A stretch of 64,000 nt of DNA from Rhodoblastus sp963828185. GTDB lineage: Bacteria > Pseudomonadota > Alphaproteobacteria > Rhizobiales > Beijerinckiaceae. Every line of letters begins with the position of its first letter. The stretch's first letter is position 1. The stretch spans positions 744,001-808,000 of the forward strand of contig CAWHDV010000002.1 in assembly GCA_963828185.1 (NCBI GenBank), in the 5' to 3' direction. The notes under the pieces were generated by a model. That model was not told the DNA's origin. It ran no database searches and saw only the letters and a program-made list of their open reading frames with translations. Below are positions 26,544 through 36,338 of the stretch, piece by piece. Both the position numbers and the translations under genes were made by a program.

Positions 26544-26557
26544 GACACAAGTCAAAT
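26544..26557 (-). promoter_or_regulatory. FixK/FNR-type box upstream of ccoN
   Basis: The perfect palindrome TTGAC-ACAA-GTCAA matches the FixK/Fnr consensus (TTGA-N6-TCAA). It lies 91 bases before the ccoN start and 289 before livG, so it most likely drives the cco operon under low oxygen. The 392-base divergent ccoN-livG region also contains the hairpin at 26713-26732 and nothing else I can name. Confidence 0.85.
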
Positions 26558-26712
26558 GAAGCACCTAGCCGCATTGATTAACGCGAAAATAAAATTAAAG
26601 CGATAGGACGACAGTGCATGAACGCCGGGACTGCGACCATCAGCCGCGCCCTATTGACGTCACATTTCGTTCTTTTGACTCAGCCGTTCGCTCTGGCGGA
26701 CCCAATTTCATC

Positions 26713-26732
26713 GCCGAACGCCGCCGTTCGGC
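26713..26732. other. perfect hairpin in the ccoN-livG intergenic region
   Basis: GCCGAACG and CGTTCGGC form an 8-bp stem with loop CCGC. It lies 114 bases before livG. No U-run follows on either strand, so it is a leader structure or protein site rather than a clear terminator. Confidence 0.5.
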
Positions 26733-26845
26733 AAAGCCGCCCTTGATTCCGGGCGCAAGCGCGGCCTAAGCTTGGACCAAGGGCGATCGCCTTAAAAAAA
26801 ATCGACTGGCGCAAACAAGCCACAGAATGTCGCGGGGAGTGACGT

Positions 26846-27620
26846 TTGACCGAATACGCCCTCGAAACCGATGGGCTCACAAAGGACTTCGCCGGCTTCA
26901 CGGCCGTCAACGATGTCGCCTTGCGCGTGCGGCGACAGACGATCCACGCCCTGATCGGCCCGAACGGGGCCGGCAAGACCACCTGCTTCAACCTGCTGAC
27001 CAAATTCCTGGAGCCGACCCGCGGAACGATTCGCTTCGAGGGCCGCGACATCTCCCGGGCGCGCCCCGCCGACGTCGCGCGCCTCGGTCTCGTCCGCTCC
27101 TTCCAGATTTCGGCGGTATTTCCGCAATTCTCCGCGCTGGAGAACGTGCGCGTGGCCCTCCAGCGCGCCCGCGGCGATTCGTTCGACTTCTGGCGCTCCG
27201 AAAGGCGGCTCGACCATTATGACGAGCCCGCGCGCGCTCTGCTCGCCGACGTCGGCCTCGACGGCTGGGCCGAAGCCGTGGCCGGCGAAATGCCTTATGG
27301 CCGCAAGCGCGCCCTGGAAATCGCCACCACGCTGGCGCTCGATCCGCAAATGCTGCTGCTCGACGAACCGATGGCCGGGATGGGCCACGAGGACATCGGC
27401 CGCATCGCAACGCTGATCAAGCGGGTCGCCGCCGGCCGTACGGTGCTGATGGTCGAGCATAATCTCGACGTCGTGGCGAGCCTGTGCGACGTCATCACCG
27501 TGCTGACCCGCGGAAGAGTGCTGGCGGAGGGTGATTACGCCGCTGTTTCGAGCAATCCGGCGGTGCAGGAGGCCTATCTCGGCGCGCCGGCCGCCCCGGA
27601 AAACTCGCCTGGAGGCGCGA

Positions 27621-27628
<8 letters not shown>
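26846..27628 (+). CDS. livG: branched-chain amino acid-type ABC transporter ATPase LivG
   Basis: This 260-residue ABC ATPase has Walker A GPNGAGKTT, a signature degenerated to MPYGRKRALE (the LivG family often has LSYG), Walker B MLLLDEPMAGM and switch His in VEHNLDVV. It starts with TTG at 26846, supported by GGGGAG 5 bases before it. It heads the livGFKHM operon and overlaps livF by 8 bases. Substrates of the family are branched amino acids, amides or urea; the sequence does not decide. Confidence 0.9.
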
Positions 27629-28325
<697 letters not shown>

Positions 28326-28348
28326 TTTTTTTCGGCGGGGAGGAAACA

Positions 28349-29560
28349 ATGCAACGACTTTCACTGGCGGGCGGCGCCGTTCTGGGCCTGCTGCTCGCAG
28401 GCGCGGCGCAGGCGCAGGAAAAAAACATCAGGATCGGCGTACTCACCGACATGTCCGGTCCCTATGCCGATGTCGGCGGCGCCGGAGCGAGCGTCGCCGC
28501 CCAGATGGCGGTGGAGGATTCCGGGCTCGCCGCCAAGGGGTGGAAGATTGCGGTGATCTCCGCCGACCACCAGAACAAGGTCGACGTCGCCACGACCATC
28601 TCCCGCCAATGGTTCGACGAGGGCAAGGCGGACATGATCGTCGACACGCTCAATTCGGGCGTGGCGCTGGCGGTCAGCCAGATTGTCAAGGAAAAGAACA
28701 AGGTGCTGCTCAATTCCGGCGCGGCGACCTCCGACCTCACCGGCAAGGCCTGCTCGCCCAACACCATCTCCTGGACCTACGACACCTATGCGCTGGCCAA
28801 CGGCACCGGCAAGGCGATGACCAAAGCGGGCGGCGACAGCTGGTATTTCATCACCGCCGACTACGCCTTCGGCAAGGCGCTCGAGCGCGACACCACGGCG
28901 GTGATCCTGGCCAATGGCGGCAAGGTGCTGGGCGACGTCATGGCGCCGCTCAACAACGCCGACTTCTCCTCCCAGCTTCTGCAGGCGCAGGCCTCGAAGG
29001 CCAAGGTGATCGGCCTGGCCAACGCCGGCGCGGATTCCGTCAACGCCATCAAGCAGGCGGGCGAATTCGGCGTCACCCAGGGCGGCCAGAAGCTGGCGGC
29101 CCTGCTGATCTTCATCTCCGACGTTCACGCGCTCGGCCTGAGCGCCGCGCAGGGCCTGGAGTTCACCACCACTTATTACTGGGACGCCAACGCCGGCAGC
29201 CGCGCCTTTGCCGAGCGCTACGCCAAGCGCGCCAAGAATGGCGCCAAGCCGACCATGGTGCAGGCGGGCGACTATGCCGCGACCCTGCATTATCTCAAGG
29301 CGGTCGCGGCGCTCGGCTCCGCCGCTGACGGCGCGGCCGTCGTCGCGAAGATGAAGGCCACGCCGACCGACGACCAGGCCTTCGGCAAAGGCTCCATCCG
29401 CGTGGACGGCAGGACAATCCACCCAGCCTATCTGCTGCGGGTGAAAAAGCCGGAGGACTCGAAATATCCCTGGGATTACGCGAGCATCGTCGCGACCATT
29501 CCCGCCGACGAGGCGTTCCGGCCGCTGTCGCAGGGCGGGTGCCCGCTGGTGAAAAAATGA
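28349..29560 (+). CDS. livK: periplasmic substrate-binding protein of the liv-type transporter
   Basis: This 403-residue Leu/Ile/Val-binding-type protein has a signal peptide (cut near AQA|QEKN, residue 22), then RIGVLTDMSGPYADVGG and two lobes including TSDLTGKACSPNTISWTYDTY and ADYAFGKALE. The end carries CPLVKK. The AMP-like signature of amide/urea binders cannot be judged by eye. It belongs to the livGFKHM operon. An unusual order (ATPases first, then binding protein, then permeases) distinguishes it from the common livKHMGF. Confidence 0.9.
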   Translation: MQRLSLAGGAVLGLLLAGAAQAQEKNIRIGVLTDMSGPYADVGGAGASVAAQMAVEDSGLAAKGWKIAVISADHQNKVDVATTISRQWFDEGKADMIVDTLNSGVALAVSQIVKEKNKVLLNSGAATSDLTGKACSPNTISWTYDTYALANGTGKAMTKAGGDSWYFITADYAFGKALERDTTAVILANGGKVLGDVMAPLNNADFSSQLLQAQASKAKVIGLANAGADSVNAIKQAGEFGVTQGGQKLAALLIFISDVHALGLSAAQGLEFTTTYYWDANAGSRAFAERYAKRAKNGAKPTMVQAGDYAATLHYLKAVAALGSAADGAAVVAKMKATPTDDQAFGKGSIRVDGRTIHPAYLLRVKKPEDSKYPWDYASIVATIPADEAFRPLSQGGCPLVKK

Positions 29561-29595
29561 CGCGACGGTCGCCATTTTCGGCTGCGGTTTCACTC

Positions 29596-29623
29596 CCTCT
29601 CCCCGTCTCGGCGGGGGGAGAGG
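29596..29623 (+). promoter_or_regulatory. stem-loop overlapping the livH ribosome-binding site
   Basis: CCTCTCCCC (29596-29604) pairs with GGGGAGAGG (29615-29623), and the ATG of livH is at 29628. The right arm contains the only good Shine-Dalgarno, so folding would hide it. It lies between livK and livH and may also protect the livK mRNA end. Confidence 0.65.
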
Positions 29624-29627
29624 TCCG

Positions 29628-30515
29628 ATGATCCCTCTGCTCGGCGTCACGCCCCAGGCCCTGTTCGCGCAACTGCTGCTCGGCCTGATCAACGGCGCTT
29701 TCTATGCCCTGCTGAGCCTCGGCCTCGCGGTGATCTTCGGCATGCTGAACATCATCAATTTCGCTCACGGCGCCCTTTACATGATGGGGGCCTTTCTCGC
29801 CTGGTACCTGCTGCATGACCTGCATATCGGCTATTGGCCGGCGTTGCTGCTCGCGCCGCTCGGCGCGGCGCTGTTCGGCATGGCCGTCGAGCGGACCATG
29901 CTCAAGCGCCTCGCAGGCCTCGATCCCATCTATGGCCTGCTGCTCACGTTTGGCGTCGCCTTGATCATCCAGGGCCTGTTCCAGAACTACTATGGCGCCT
30001 CCGGCATGCCCTACCCCCTGCCTGAAGCGCTGCGCGGCGGCCGCAATCTCGGTTTCATGTTCCTGCCCAATTACCGCGCCTGGGTGATCGTCTTTTCCCT
30101 CGCCGTCTGCCTCTCGACCTGGTTCGCCATCGAGAAAACCAGGCTCGGCGCCCTCTTGCGCGCGGCGACGGAGAATCCGGAGCTGACCCGCGCCTTCGGC
30201 GTCAACGTGCCGCGCCTGATCACCCTGACCTATGGATTCGGCGTCGGACTGGCGGCGCTGGCCGGCGTGCTGGCGGCGCCGATCTATCAGGTGCGGCCGC
30301 TGATGGGCGCGGATTTCATCATTGTCGTCTTCGCGGTGGTGGTGATCGGCGGCATGGGGTCGATCATGGGATCGATCGTCACCGGCTTCCTGCTGGGAAT
30401 CGTCGAGGGACTGACCAAGGTGTTCTATCCGCAGGCGGCCAACACCGCCGTATTCGTCATCATGGTCCTGGTCCTGCTGGTCAAGCCGGCCGGCCTGTTC
30501 GGCAGGCGGGCCTGA
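29628..30515 (+). CDS. livH: LivH-type inner-membrane permease
   Basis: This 295-residue permease has about eight helices. It shows QLLLGLINGAFYALLSLGLA and IINFAHGALYMMGAFLA near the N-terminus, ENPELTRAFGVNV in a cytoplasmic loop, and VIGGMGSIMGSIVTGFLLG toward the end, all typical of LivH. It forms the translocation path together with LivM, which begins one base after its stop. Confidence 0.93.
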   Translation: MIPLLGVTPQALFAQLLLGLINGAFYALLSLGLAVIFGMLNIINFAHGALYMMGAFLAWYLLHDLHIGYWPALLLAPLGAALFGMAVERTMLKRLAGLDPIYGLLLTFGVALIIQGLFQNYYGASGMPYPLPEALRGGRNLGFMFLPNYRAWVIVFSLAVCLSTWFAIEKTRLGALLRAATENPELTRAFGVNVPRLITLTYGFGVGLAALAGVLAAPIYQVRPLMGADFIIVVFAVVVIGGMGSIMGSIVTGFLLGIVEGLTKVFYPQAANTAVFVIMVLVLLVKPAGLFGRRA

Positions 30516-30516
30516 C

Positions 30517-31470
30517 ATGGCCCAAAATGAAACAGGCGGCCGCAGCCGCCCGCAAGCCCAGGTTGTCGCCCTCGCCGCGCTCGCGGCGCTGCTCGCGCTG
30601 GCGCCTGTCGCCTTTTATCCCTTCCTGCTGGCCGAGGCCCTGTGCATGGCGCTGTTCGCCAGCGCCTTCAACCTGCTTGTCGGCTATGGCGGCCTGCTGT
30701 CCTTCGGCCACGCGCTGTTCTTCGGCGCCGCGAGCTATTTTTCCGCCGAATTGGCGAAGGTTTTCGGCTGGCCGCCGGAATGGGCCATCCTCGTCGCGAC
30801 CCTCGCCGCCGGCGGCCTCGGCCTCTTCGCGGGCGCGCTGTCCATCCGCCGCCAGGGCATCTATTTCTCGATGATCACGCTGGCGCTCGCCCAACTCGGC
30901 TATTTCCTCGCCCTCCAGGCGCGCTTCACCCACGGCGAGGACGGCATCCAGGCGATTCCGCGCGGAAAGCTGTTCGGATTGATCGACCTCTCCAGCGATC
31001 TCGCTCTTTATTACGTCGTGCTGGCGATCTTCCTGTTCGGCCTCATGGCCGTTTATCGCATCGTCCATTCGCCCTTCGGCGCCGTGCTCAAGGCGATCCG
31101 CGAGAATGAGCAGCGCGCCATCTCGCTCGGCTATCGCGTCGAGCGCTACAAGCTGGCGGCGTTCGGGCTTTCCGCCCTGCTGGCGGGGCTGGCCGGCGCG
31201 ACCAAGGCGGTGGTGGAACAGAGCGCCACCCTGACCGACATGCACTGGACCACCTCGGGCGAAGTGATCCTGATGACGCTCGTCGGCGGCATGGGCACGA
31301 TCGTCGGACCGGTCGTCGGCGCCTTCGCCATCGTCGCCGTGCAGAACGTCTTTGCCACCGCCGGCCAATGGTTCACGGTGATCCAGGGCGCGGTTTTCGT
31401 GCTCTGCGTCCTCGCTTTCCGACGCGGCCTGGTTGGGGAGCTCGCGGCCCGGCTGAAGCTCAGGCTCTAG
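30517..31470 (+). CDS. livM: LivM-type inner-membrane permease
   Basis: This 317-residue permease has about nine helices. It shows NLLVGYGGLLSFGHALFFG, RRQGIYFSMITLALAQL, IRENEQRAISLGYRVERYKL and LVGGMGTIVGPVVGAF. It starts immediately after livH (stop 30515, ATG 30517). It is the last gene of the operon and ends directly against the convergent DedA gene. Confidence 0.93.
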   Translation: MAQNETGGRSRPQAQVVALAALAALLALAPVAFYPFLLAEALCMALFASAFNLLVGYGGLLSFGHALFFGAASYFSAELAKVFGWPPEWAILVATLAAGGLGLFAGALSIRRQGIYFSMITLALAQLGYFLALQARFTHGEDGIQAIPRGKLFGLIDLSSDLALYYVVLAIFLFGLMAVYRIVHSPFGAVLKAIRENEQRAISLGYRVERYKLAAFGLSALLAGLAGATKAVVEQSATLTDMHWTTSGEVILMTLVGGMGTIVGPVVGAFAIVAVQNVFATAGQWFTVIQGAVFVLCVLAFRRGLVGELAARLKLRL

Positions 31471-32109
31471 CTAGGACTTGCGCAACGGGCCGGGATAGGC
31501 GGCGACGGCGCGCGCGATCAGCTTCTTTTCCTGCGTATGGATGAGCCACCAGCCGACCGCCAGCCCCAAAACGACGAGACCGAGGAGAATGCGGCCCAGG
31601 GGTCCGGCGACGTTTTCAAAGGCGTCGCCGAACGCGAAGCCGCCAAGGCCGAAGATCAGCGCCCAGGCGATGCCGCCCGATGCGTTGTAGAACAGGAACT
31701 GGCCCCAGCCGTACCGGTTCACTCCGGCAAGAAAGGCGGCGAAAATCCTCAGGACGGCGACGAACCGGCCGAAAAACACGATTTTCGCGCCGTGATGGTC
31801 GAACAGATACTGGCCGAGCTTGATCCGGTCGTCCGTAAGGCCAAGCTTGCCGCCATGCCGCAGCAGCAAGGGCAGGCCGAAGCGCCGGCCGGCCCAGAAG
31901 CCGAAATTGTCGCCGAAAATGGCGGCGGCCGCGGCGAGCGCGATGACCAGCTTGATGTCGAGCAGGCCGGTCGCGCCGGCGAACAGCGCGGCGAGCACCA
32001 GGGCCGTTTCACCCGGCAGCGGGAGCCCTGCGCTTTCCAGGGCGACAACGCAGAAAACCGCGAGGTAACCGTGCTGGGCGATCAGGGGTTTTATGGTCTC
32101 GATGAACAT
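31471..32109 (-). CDS. DedA family membrane protein, copy 1
   Basis: This 212-residue protein has the DedA layout: LESAGLPLPGETALVLAALF, GDNFGFWAGRRFG, VFFGRFVAVLRIFAAFLAG with the conserved Arg pair, and a C-terminal helix. DedA proteins act in membrane lipid transport and envelope homeostasis. A second DedA lies 33 bases upstream on the same strand, so the two are probably one operon that arose by an old duplication. Confidence 0.92.
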   Translation of the reverse strand: MFIETIKPLIAQHGYLAVFCVVALESAGLPLPGETALVLAALFAGATGLLDIKLVIALAAAAAIFGDNFGFWAGRRFGLPLLLRHGGKLGLTDDRIKLGQYLFDHHGAKIVFFGRFVAVLRIFAAFLAGVNRYGWGQFLFYNASGGIAWALIFGLGGFAFGDAFENVAGPLGRILLGLVVLGLAVGWWLIHTQEKKLIARAVAAYPGPLRKS

Positions 32110-32142
32110 CGCGCTTCCTGTTGGACACGCCCTTGTGGTGGC

Positions 32143-32796
32143 TCAGGGCGCGGCGCCGACGCGCCCGTCGAGATCGAGCGGGCCGGGAAAGGCCGCCTTG
32201 GCCTTTTCGATCAATTGCGCCTCGTGCTTGCGGTAATAGAACCACGAAGCGACAATCGCGCCGAGAGCGATGACAAGTCCCGTCACGCCGACGGGACCGG
32301 CGATCTTGTGGAAGTCATGGCCGAGGAAGAAGCCGCCGAGGCCGAAGGCGCTGGCCCAGACGATTCCGCCCGCCGCGTTGAACAGGAAAAAACGCCAGGG
32401 CGCCAGCTTGTTGGCGCCCGCCAGCACGGCGGCGAAAGCGCGCAGCACCGCGACAAACCGGCCGAAGAACACGATGCCGCCGCCATAGCGCAGGAACATG
32501 TATTGCCCGAGCTTGAGCTTTCCCTCGTCGAGGCCGATCCGCTGGCCATGCCGGACCAGCAGCCTGAGGCCGAGTTCGCGCCCGACCCAGAAGCCGATAT
32601 TGTCGCCGAAAATGGCTCCGGCGGCGGCGAGCGCGATGATTTCGATGATCGATCCTTCATGCGTGCGGCCCGCGAGGATCGCCGCGCTGATCAGGATCGT
32701 CTCGCCGGGCAGCGGAACGCCGGAGCTTTCCAGCGCCACAAGCATGAAAACGGCCCAAGGGCCGTAGTGAACGAGCAGGGAATGGAGATGAAGCAC
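32143..32796 (-). CDS. DedA family membrane protein, copy 2
   Basis: This 217-residue protein is a paralogue of the next gene. It has LESSGVPLPGETILISAAI, FGDNIGFWVGRELG and IVFFGRFVAVLRAFAAVLAG. The two share the core but differ widely in the tail, so the duplication is not recent. It is first in the pair. Confidence 0.92.
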   Translation of the reverse strand: MLHLHSLLVHYGPWAVFMLVALESSGVPLPGETILISAAILAGRTHEGSIIEIIALAAAGAIFGDNIGFWVGRELGLRLLVRHGQRIGLDEGKLKLGQYMFLRYGGGIVFFGRFVAVLRAFAAVLAGANKLAPWRFFLFNAAGGIVWASAFGLGGFFLGHDFHKIAGPVGVTGLVIALGAIVASWFYYRKHEAQLIEKAKAAFPGPLDLDGRVGAAP

Positions 32797-32903
32797 AAGG
32801 CCCTCTGGTTGGGGAAGGCCCGAAATTGAACAGGCCGGCGGGCGGAAGCAAGCGCTTCCTCGGCTCCGGCGACCGCCGGGAACGTCCGTGCGGCCGCGTC
32901 CGC

Positions 32904-33299
32904 TCAGGAATGCAGAACTTTCAGAACCGTTCCATCACGGAACACGGCGGCCCCGCCCGACCAGGGGAATATTGCCGGGTCGCAGTCGTCAGCCGGCGCC
33001 TCGAGCCTTGCGCCGGCCTGATCCCACGCGCCCTCGAGCGCCGTCTCGACCACATGCCGCAAACCGGCGAGGATGGGCATGTCGCCGTGCAACATCCCCT
33101 GTTCGAGCGCCTTGCGCCGCCGGGGTCCGGCCTTGCGGTCATAATCGACAAGCAGGCGCACGACATAGGCGCCATGCGAAACGCCGGCGCTGCGCGCCGC
33201 GGCGACGACGCGTTTTTCGAGGGCGCCGCCAATGCAGGCTATGGCCGCGGCGGCCACATATTCGTTCGAGCACGAGCGGAATAATTCGGTCGATCGCAT
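32904..33299 (-). CDS. hypothetical protein, possibly CtrA-regulated
   Basis: I start this 131-residue protein at the ATG at 33299. No signal peptide or membrane segment is present. The middle is helical and basic (LLVDYDRKAGPRRRKALEQGM). The last third has CDPAIFPWSGGAAVF. I do not recognise the family. A consensus CtrA-type box lies about 190 bases upstream (33487-33502). Confidence 0.65.
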   Translation of the reverse strand: MRSTELFRSCSNEYVAAAAIACIGGALEKRVVAAARSAGVSHGAYVVRLLVDYDRKAGPRRRKALEQGMLHGDMPILAGLRHVVETALEGAWDQAGARLEAPADDCDPAIFPWSGGAAVFRDGTVLKVLHS

Positions 33300-33486
33300 G
33301 AATTTCTCCGATTGCGAGGTTGCGCCGAATCGCACGAAAGAGGGCGGTCCAGCCACGGCGTCACGGTGAAAGCGAGAACAAAATCGAAACGACATTGGAA
33401 ACAGGCGCAGAATAGCAACGCCGCCGCCGCCGCCCGAATCAACTATCTGTGAAGTTCGTTGTTTTGCGCGGGATTGCTGACGCGCG

Positions 33487-33502
33487 TTAACTGTTTGTTA
33501 AC
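33487..33502 (-). promoter_or_regulatory. CtrA-type binding site overlapping the aldolase stop
   Basis: TTAA-CTGTTTG-TTAAC is a full CtrA consensus on the plus strand. It overlaps the aldolase stop codon. The nearest downstream minus-strand gene is the hypothetical protein at 33299. Confidence 0.5.
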
Positions 33503-34163
33503 CCTTTTTCGCGCCTGGCCCATAAGCGGAAAATTTTGCGCACAAAGCCAGGGTTTCGTCTTCTGGCAGGATGACGGGGGAGCCGGCGAGCGAGGCGAGA
33601 TAGTGCAGCTTGGCGATGGTTTCCAGTTCGCCCGCGAGCCAGAGCGCGCGCTCGAGATCCGGCCCCACGGCGATCATGCCGTGGCTGCCGAGCAGGACGC
33701 CCTGGCGCGGCCCAAGCCCGGCAAGGGCGAGATCTGACAAGGCCTGCGTGCCGAACGGCGCGTAATCCGTGCATTCGACGCGCGCGCCGCCGAAAGCCGC
33801 GATCATGTAATGGCTGGCCGGGATGGGACGGCGCAGCATGGACAGGACCGTCGCATAGGGGGCATGGGCGTGCACCACCGCGCCGACATCCTCGCGGGCG
33901 CGCAGGATGTCGCGATGAAAGCGCCATTCGGAGGAGGCGCGCAGGCCGGTCGCCTGGTCACGTCGCGGTTCTTCCGCGGAAAAATCCATGGCGACGATCA
34001 TCTCCGGCGCCAGCCTGTCGTAATCGACGCCGCTCGGGGTGATCAGCATGCCCGCGCCGAAGCGCAGCGATATGTTGCCGGCCGCGCCCTGGTTGACGCC
34101 CGCCGCGTTCATCGCGCGGCAGGCCTCGACCAAAGCTTTGCGCGCCTTCTTTTCGTCTCGCAT
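33498..34163 (-). CDS. class II aldolase/adducin family protein
   Basis: This 221-residue protein is a zinc-dependent sugar-phosphate aldolase or epimerase of the fuculose-phosphate aldolase type. Visible motifs are QGAAGNISLRF near residue 23, LITPSGVDYD, the catalytic Glu in SSEWRFHRDIL, zinc ligands HAHAPYATV and a further His in GSHGMIA. The start at 34163 overlaps the glyoxalase stop as ATGA. The exact substrate cannot be read from the sequence. Confidence 0.88.
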   Translation of the reverse strand: MRDEKKARKALVEACRAMNAAGVNQGAAGNISLRFGAGMLITPSGVDYDRLAPEMIVAMDFSAEEPRRDQATGLRASSEWRFHRDILRAREDVGAVVHAHAPYATVLSMLRRPIPASHYMIAAFGGARVECTDYAPFGTQALSDLALAGLGPRQGVLLGSHGMIAVGPDLERALWLAGELETIAKLHYLASLAGSPVILPEDETLALCAKFSAYGPGAKKG

Positions 34164-34603
34164 CACCAGGTTCCGATATTCGGCGCATTGGCCCACGGCT
34201 CCCGCGGCGCCAAAGGCTCGTCCTTTTGCAGCAATTCGATGGAAATTCCATCGGGCGTCCGGATAAAGGCCATGCGGCCATCGCGCGGCGGCCGATTGAT
34301 GACCACGCCCGCCTTCGCCAGCCTGTCGCAGAGAGCGTAGATATCATCGACTTCATAGGCGAGATGGCCGAAGTTGCGGCCGCCGGCGTAATCTTCCCGG
34401 TCCCAGTTCCAGGTCAGCTCCACCAGCGGCGACAAGGTGGCGGCGGCGCGGGCGACGTCTTCCGGGGCGGCGAGGAAAACCAGGGTGAAACGGCCCTTCT
34501 CGCTGTTTTGCCGGCGGATTTCCACCATGCCCAATTTCTCGACAAAAAATTCGAGCGCTGCGTCGAGATTGGCGACGCGGATCATCGAATGCAGGTAGCG
34601 CAA
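34163..34603 (-). CDS. glyoxalase I family metalloenzyme
   Basis: This 146-residue vicinal-oxygen-chelate protein has the N-terminal MRYLHSMIRVANLDAALEFF, then NFGHLAYEVDDIYALCD and a second metal-ligand region DGISIELLQ. The layout matches lactoylglutathione lyase (GloA), which detoxifies methylglyoxal. It is translationally coupled to the aldolase behind it, which suggests shared handling of three-carbon aldehydes (inference). Confidence 0.88.
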   Translation of the reverse strand: MRYLHSMIRVANLDAALEFFVEKLGMVEIRRQNSEKGRFTLVFLAAPEDVARAAATLSPLVELTWNWDREDYAGGRNFGHLAYEVDDIYALCDRLAKAGVVINRPPRDGRMAFIRTPDGISIELLQKDEPLAPREPWANAPNIGTW

Positions 34604-34734
34604 GCTTGCCTCCCATTTTGCAATGCCGGCTGTGTAACATTTATTGCGGCCATTTGGTCGCTTCCCGCGAAGAAACTTGCGACAAACCTTGGCGATCTGC
34701 TAATGCAGCCGCGCAATGTCGGGAGGATTTGCGC

Positions 34735-36120
34735 TTGACCGATTCCGCCGCGCTCAAGGAAAAGGTCGCCCTCAGCTCGATCGCCGCCAGCGCCTTGCTC
34801 ACGCTCGGCAAGCTCGCGGCGGGCCTGGCGTCGGGCTCCCTGGCGCTGCTGTCGGAGGCGGGGCACAACGCGCTCGACACCGGCGCGACCATCCTGACCT
34901 ATTTTGCGGTGCGCGAGGCCAACAAGCCGGCCGACGAGCGCCACCATTACGGCCACGGCAAGTTCGAATCGCTCTCCGCCCTCGCCGAGACCGGACTTCT
35001 CGCCGGCCTCGCCTGCTATGTGCTGGTCGCCTCGATCCATCGTCTCTGGGAAGGCGGCGAGAAGATCGACGCGAGCTGGCCGGTTTTCGCGGTGCTCGGC
35101 GTCTCCATCGCCGTCGACCTGGGACGCTGGCTGACGCTCAGCGCCGTGGCGCGCAAGACCCGCAGCCATGCGCTCTCAGCCGACGCCATGCATTTCGCTT
35201 CCGACCTCATCGCCTCGACCCTGGTTTTGATCGGCCTCGCCGCCAACAATTATGGCTTCCGGCAGGGCGACGCGCTCGCCGCCGCCGGCGTCGCGATCTT
35301 CATCGGCGTCGCAGGGTTCAAGCTCGGCCGCACGACGCTCGACAATTTGCTCGACGCCGCGCCGGAAGGTCTGTCGGAAAAGCTGCGCGCCGGAATTTTG
35401 CGCACGCCCGGCGTGGTCGGCGTCGAGAATATCAAGCTGCGCCCCAACGGCCCGCATGTCCTCGGCGAAATATCGATCGCCGTGGCGCGCTCGCTGCCGA
35501 TCGACCGCGTCGCGCAGATCGAGGCGGCGGTGCGGGCGCGGGTGGCGGAAATCTCGCCCGAAACCCAGGCGACGGTCACGGCCGCGCCGCGCGCGCTCGA
35601 CGACGAGAGCCTGGCCGAACGGATCATGCTGATCGCCGCGCGCAAAAAGCTCGCCGTCCATCACGTCATCGTCCACCATCTCGGCGACACCGACTGCATC
35701 GCCTTCGACCTCGAAATCGACGGCAATTTGCCGCATGGCAAGGCGCATGAGATCGCCTCCGACCTCGAAGACGACATCCGCGCCGAAATCGGCGCGGCAA
35801 TCGAGGTCGAAAGCCATATCGAACCATTGCAGGTCCGCGCCCTGACCGGCCATGACGCCGGTCCCGCCACGCTGGCCGCGGTTTCCGCCGCCCTGCGCCA
35901 GGTGGCGCTCCAAGGCGGCATCGTGCACGACATTCACGACGTGCGCGCGCGCCGGACGGAAGACGGCGTTGTCGTCAATTTCCACGCCACGGTCGACCCG
36001 AACCTTTCGGTCGCCGAAACCCACGCCGCCATGGACGCGGTCGAGCGCGCCTTGCGCGACCAGACGCCGGGCCTGTTGCGCATCATCGGCCACGCCGAGC
36101 CGCCGAGGGCGTTGGGATAG
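34735..36120 (+). CDS. cation diffusion facilitator (CDF) metal exporter
   Basis: This protein of about 461 residues starts with TTG at 34735, preceded by GGGAGG. Six helices carry the zinc-site pattern: SEAGHNALDT (HxxxD) and AMHFASDLIAS (HxxxD), with HHYGHGKFESLSAL between. The C-terminal part is unusually long: two ferredoxin-like dimerisation domains (about 205-290 and 300-385) instead of one. It probably exports Zn, Co, Fe or Mn across the inner membrane. It is divergent from the glyoxalase. Confidence 0.88.
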   Translation: MTDSAALKEKVALSSIAASALLTLGKLAAGLASGSLALLSEAGHNALDTGATILTYFAVREANKPADERHHYGHGKFESLSALAETGLLAGLACYVLVASIHRLWEGGEKIDASWPVFAVLGVSIAVDLGRWLTLSAVARKTRSHALSADAMHFASDLIASTLVLIGLAANNYGFRQGDALAAAGVAIFIGVAGFKLGRTTLDNLLDAAPEGLSEKLRAGILRTPGVVGVENIKLRPNGPHVLGEISIAVARSLPIDRVAQIEAAVRARVAEISPETQATVTAAPRALDDESLAERIMLIAARKKLAVHHVIVHHLGDTDCIAFDLEIDGNLPHGKAHEIASDLEDDIRAEIGAAIEVESHIEPLQVRALTGHDAGPATLAAVSAALRQVALQGGIVHDIHDVRARRTEDGVVVNFHATVDPNLSVAETHAAMDAVERALRDQTPGLLRIIGHAEPPRALG

Positions 36121-36338
36121 AAGGCATAAAGAAGGCCGTCGTGGGCAGACGGCTGGATTCGGCGGATTCCCGTCGTTCCCGCGATCTGCGCTGATTTCGG
36201 CTTTGTAAGCGCGAGCAGACGTTCCAGCTATTCGCGAGGACAATGAGAAAATAGTCGATTGTGTATCGAGCCAAGCAGGAGCCCAAAAGCCTCGGTTCCA
36301 ATTTCGGCGGCAGATTGGGCGGTAGTCCGAGACACGTA

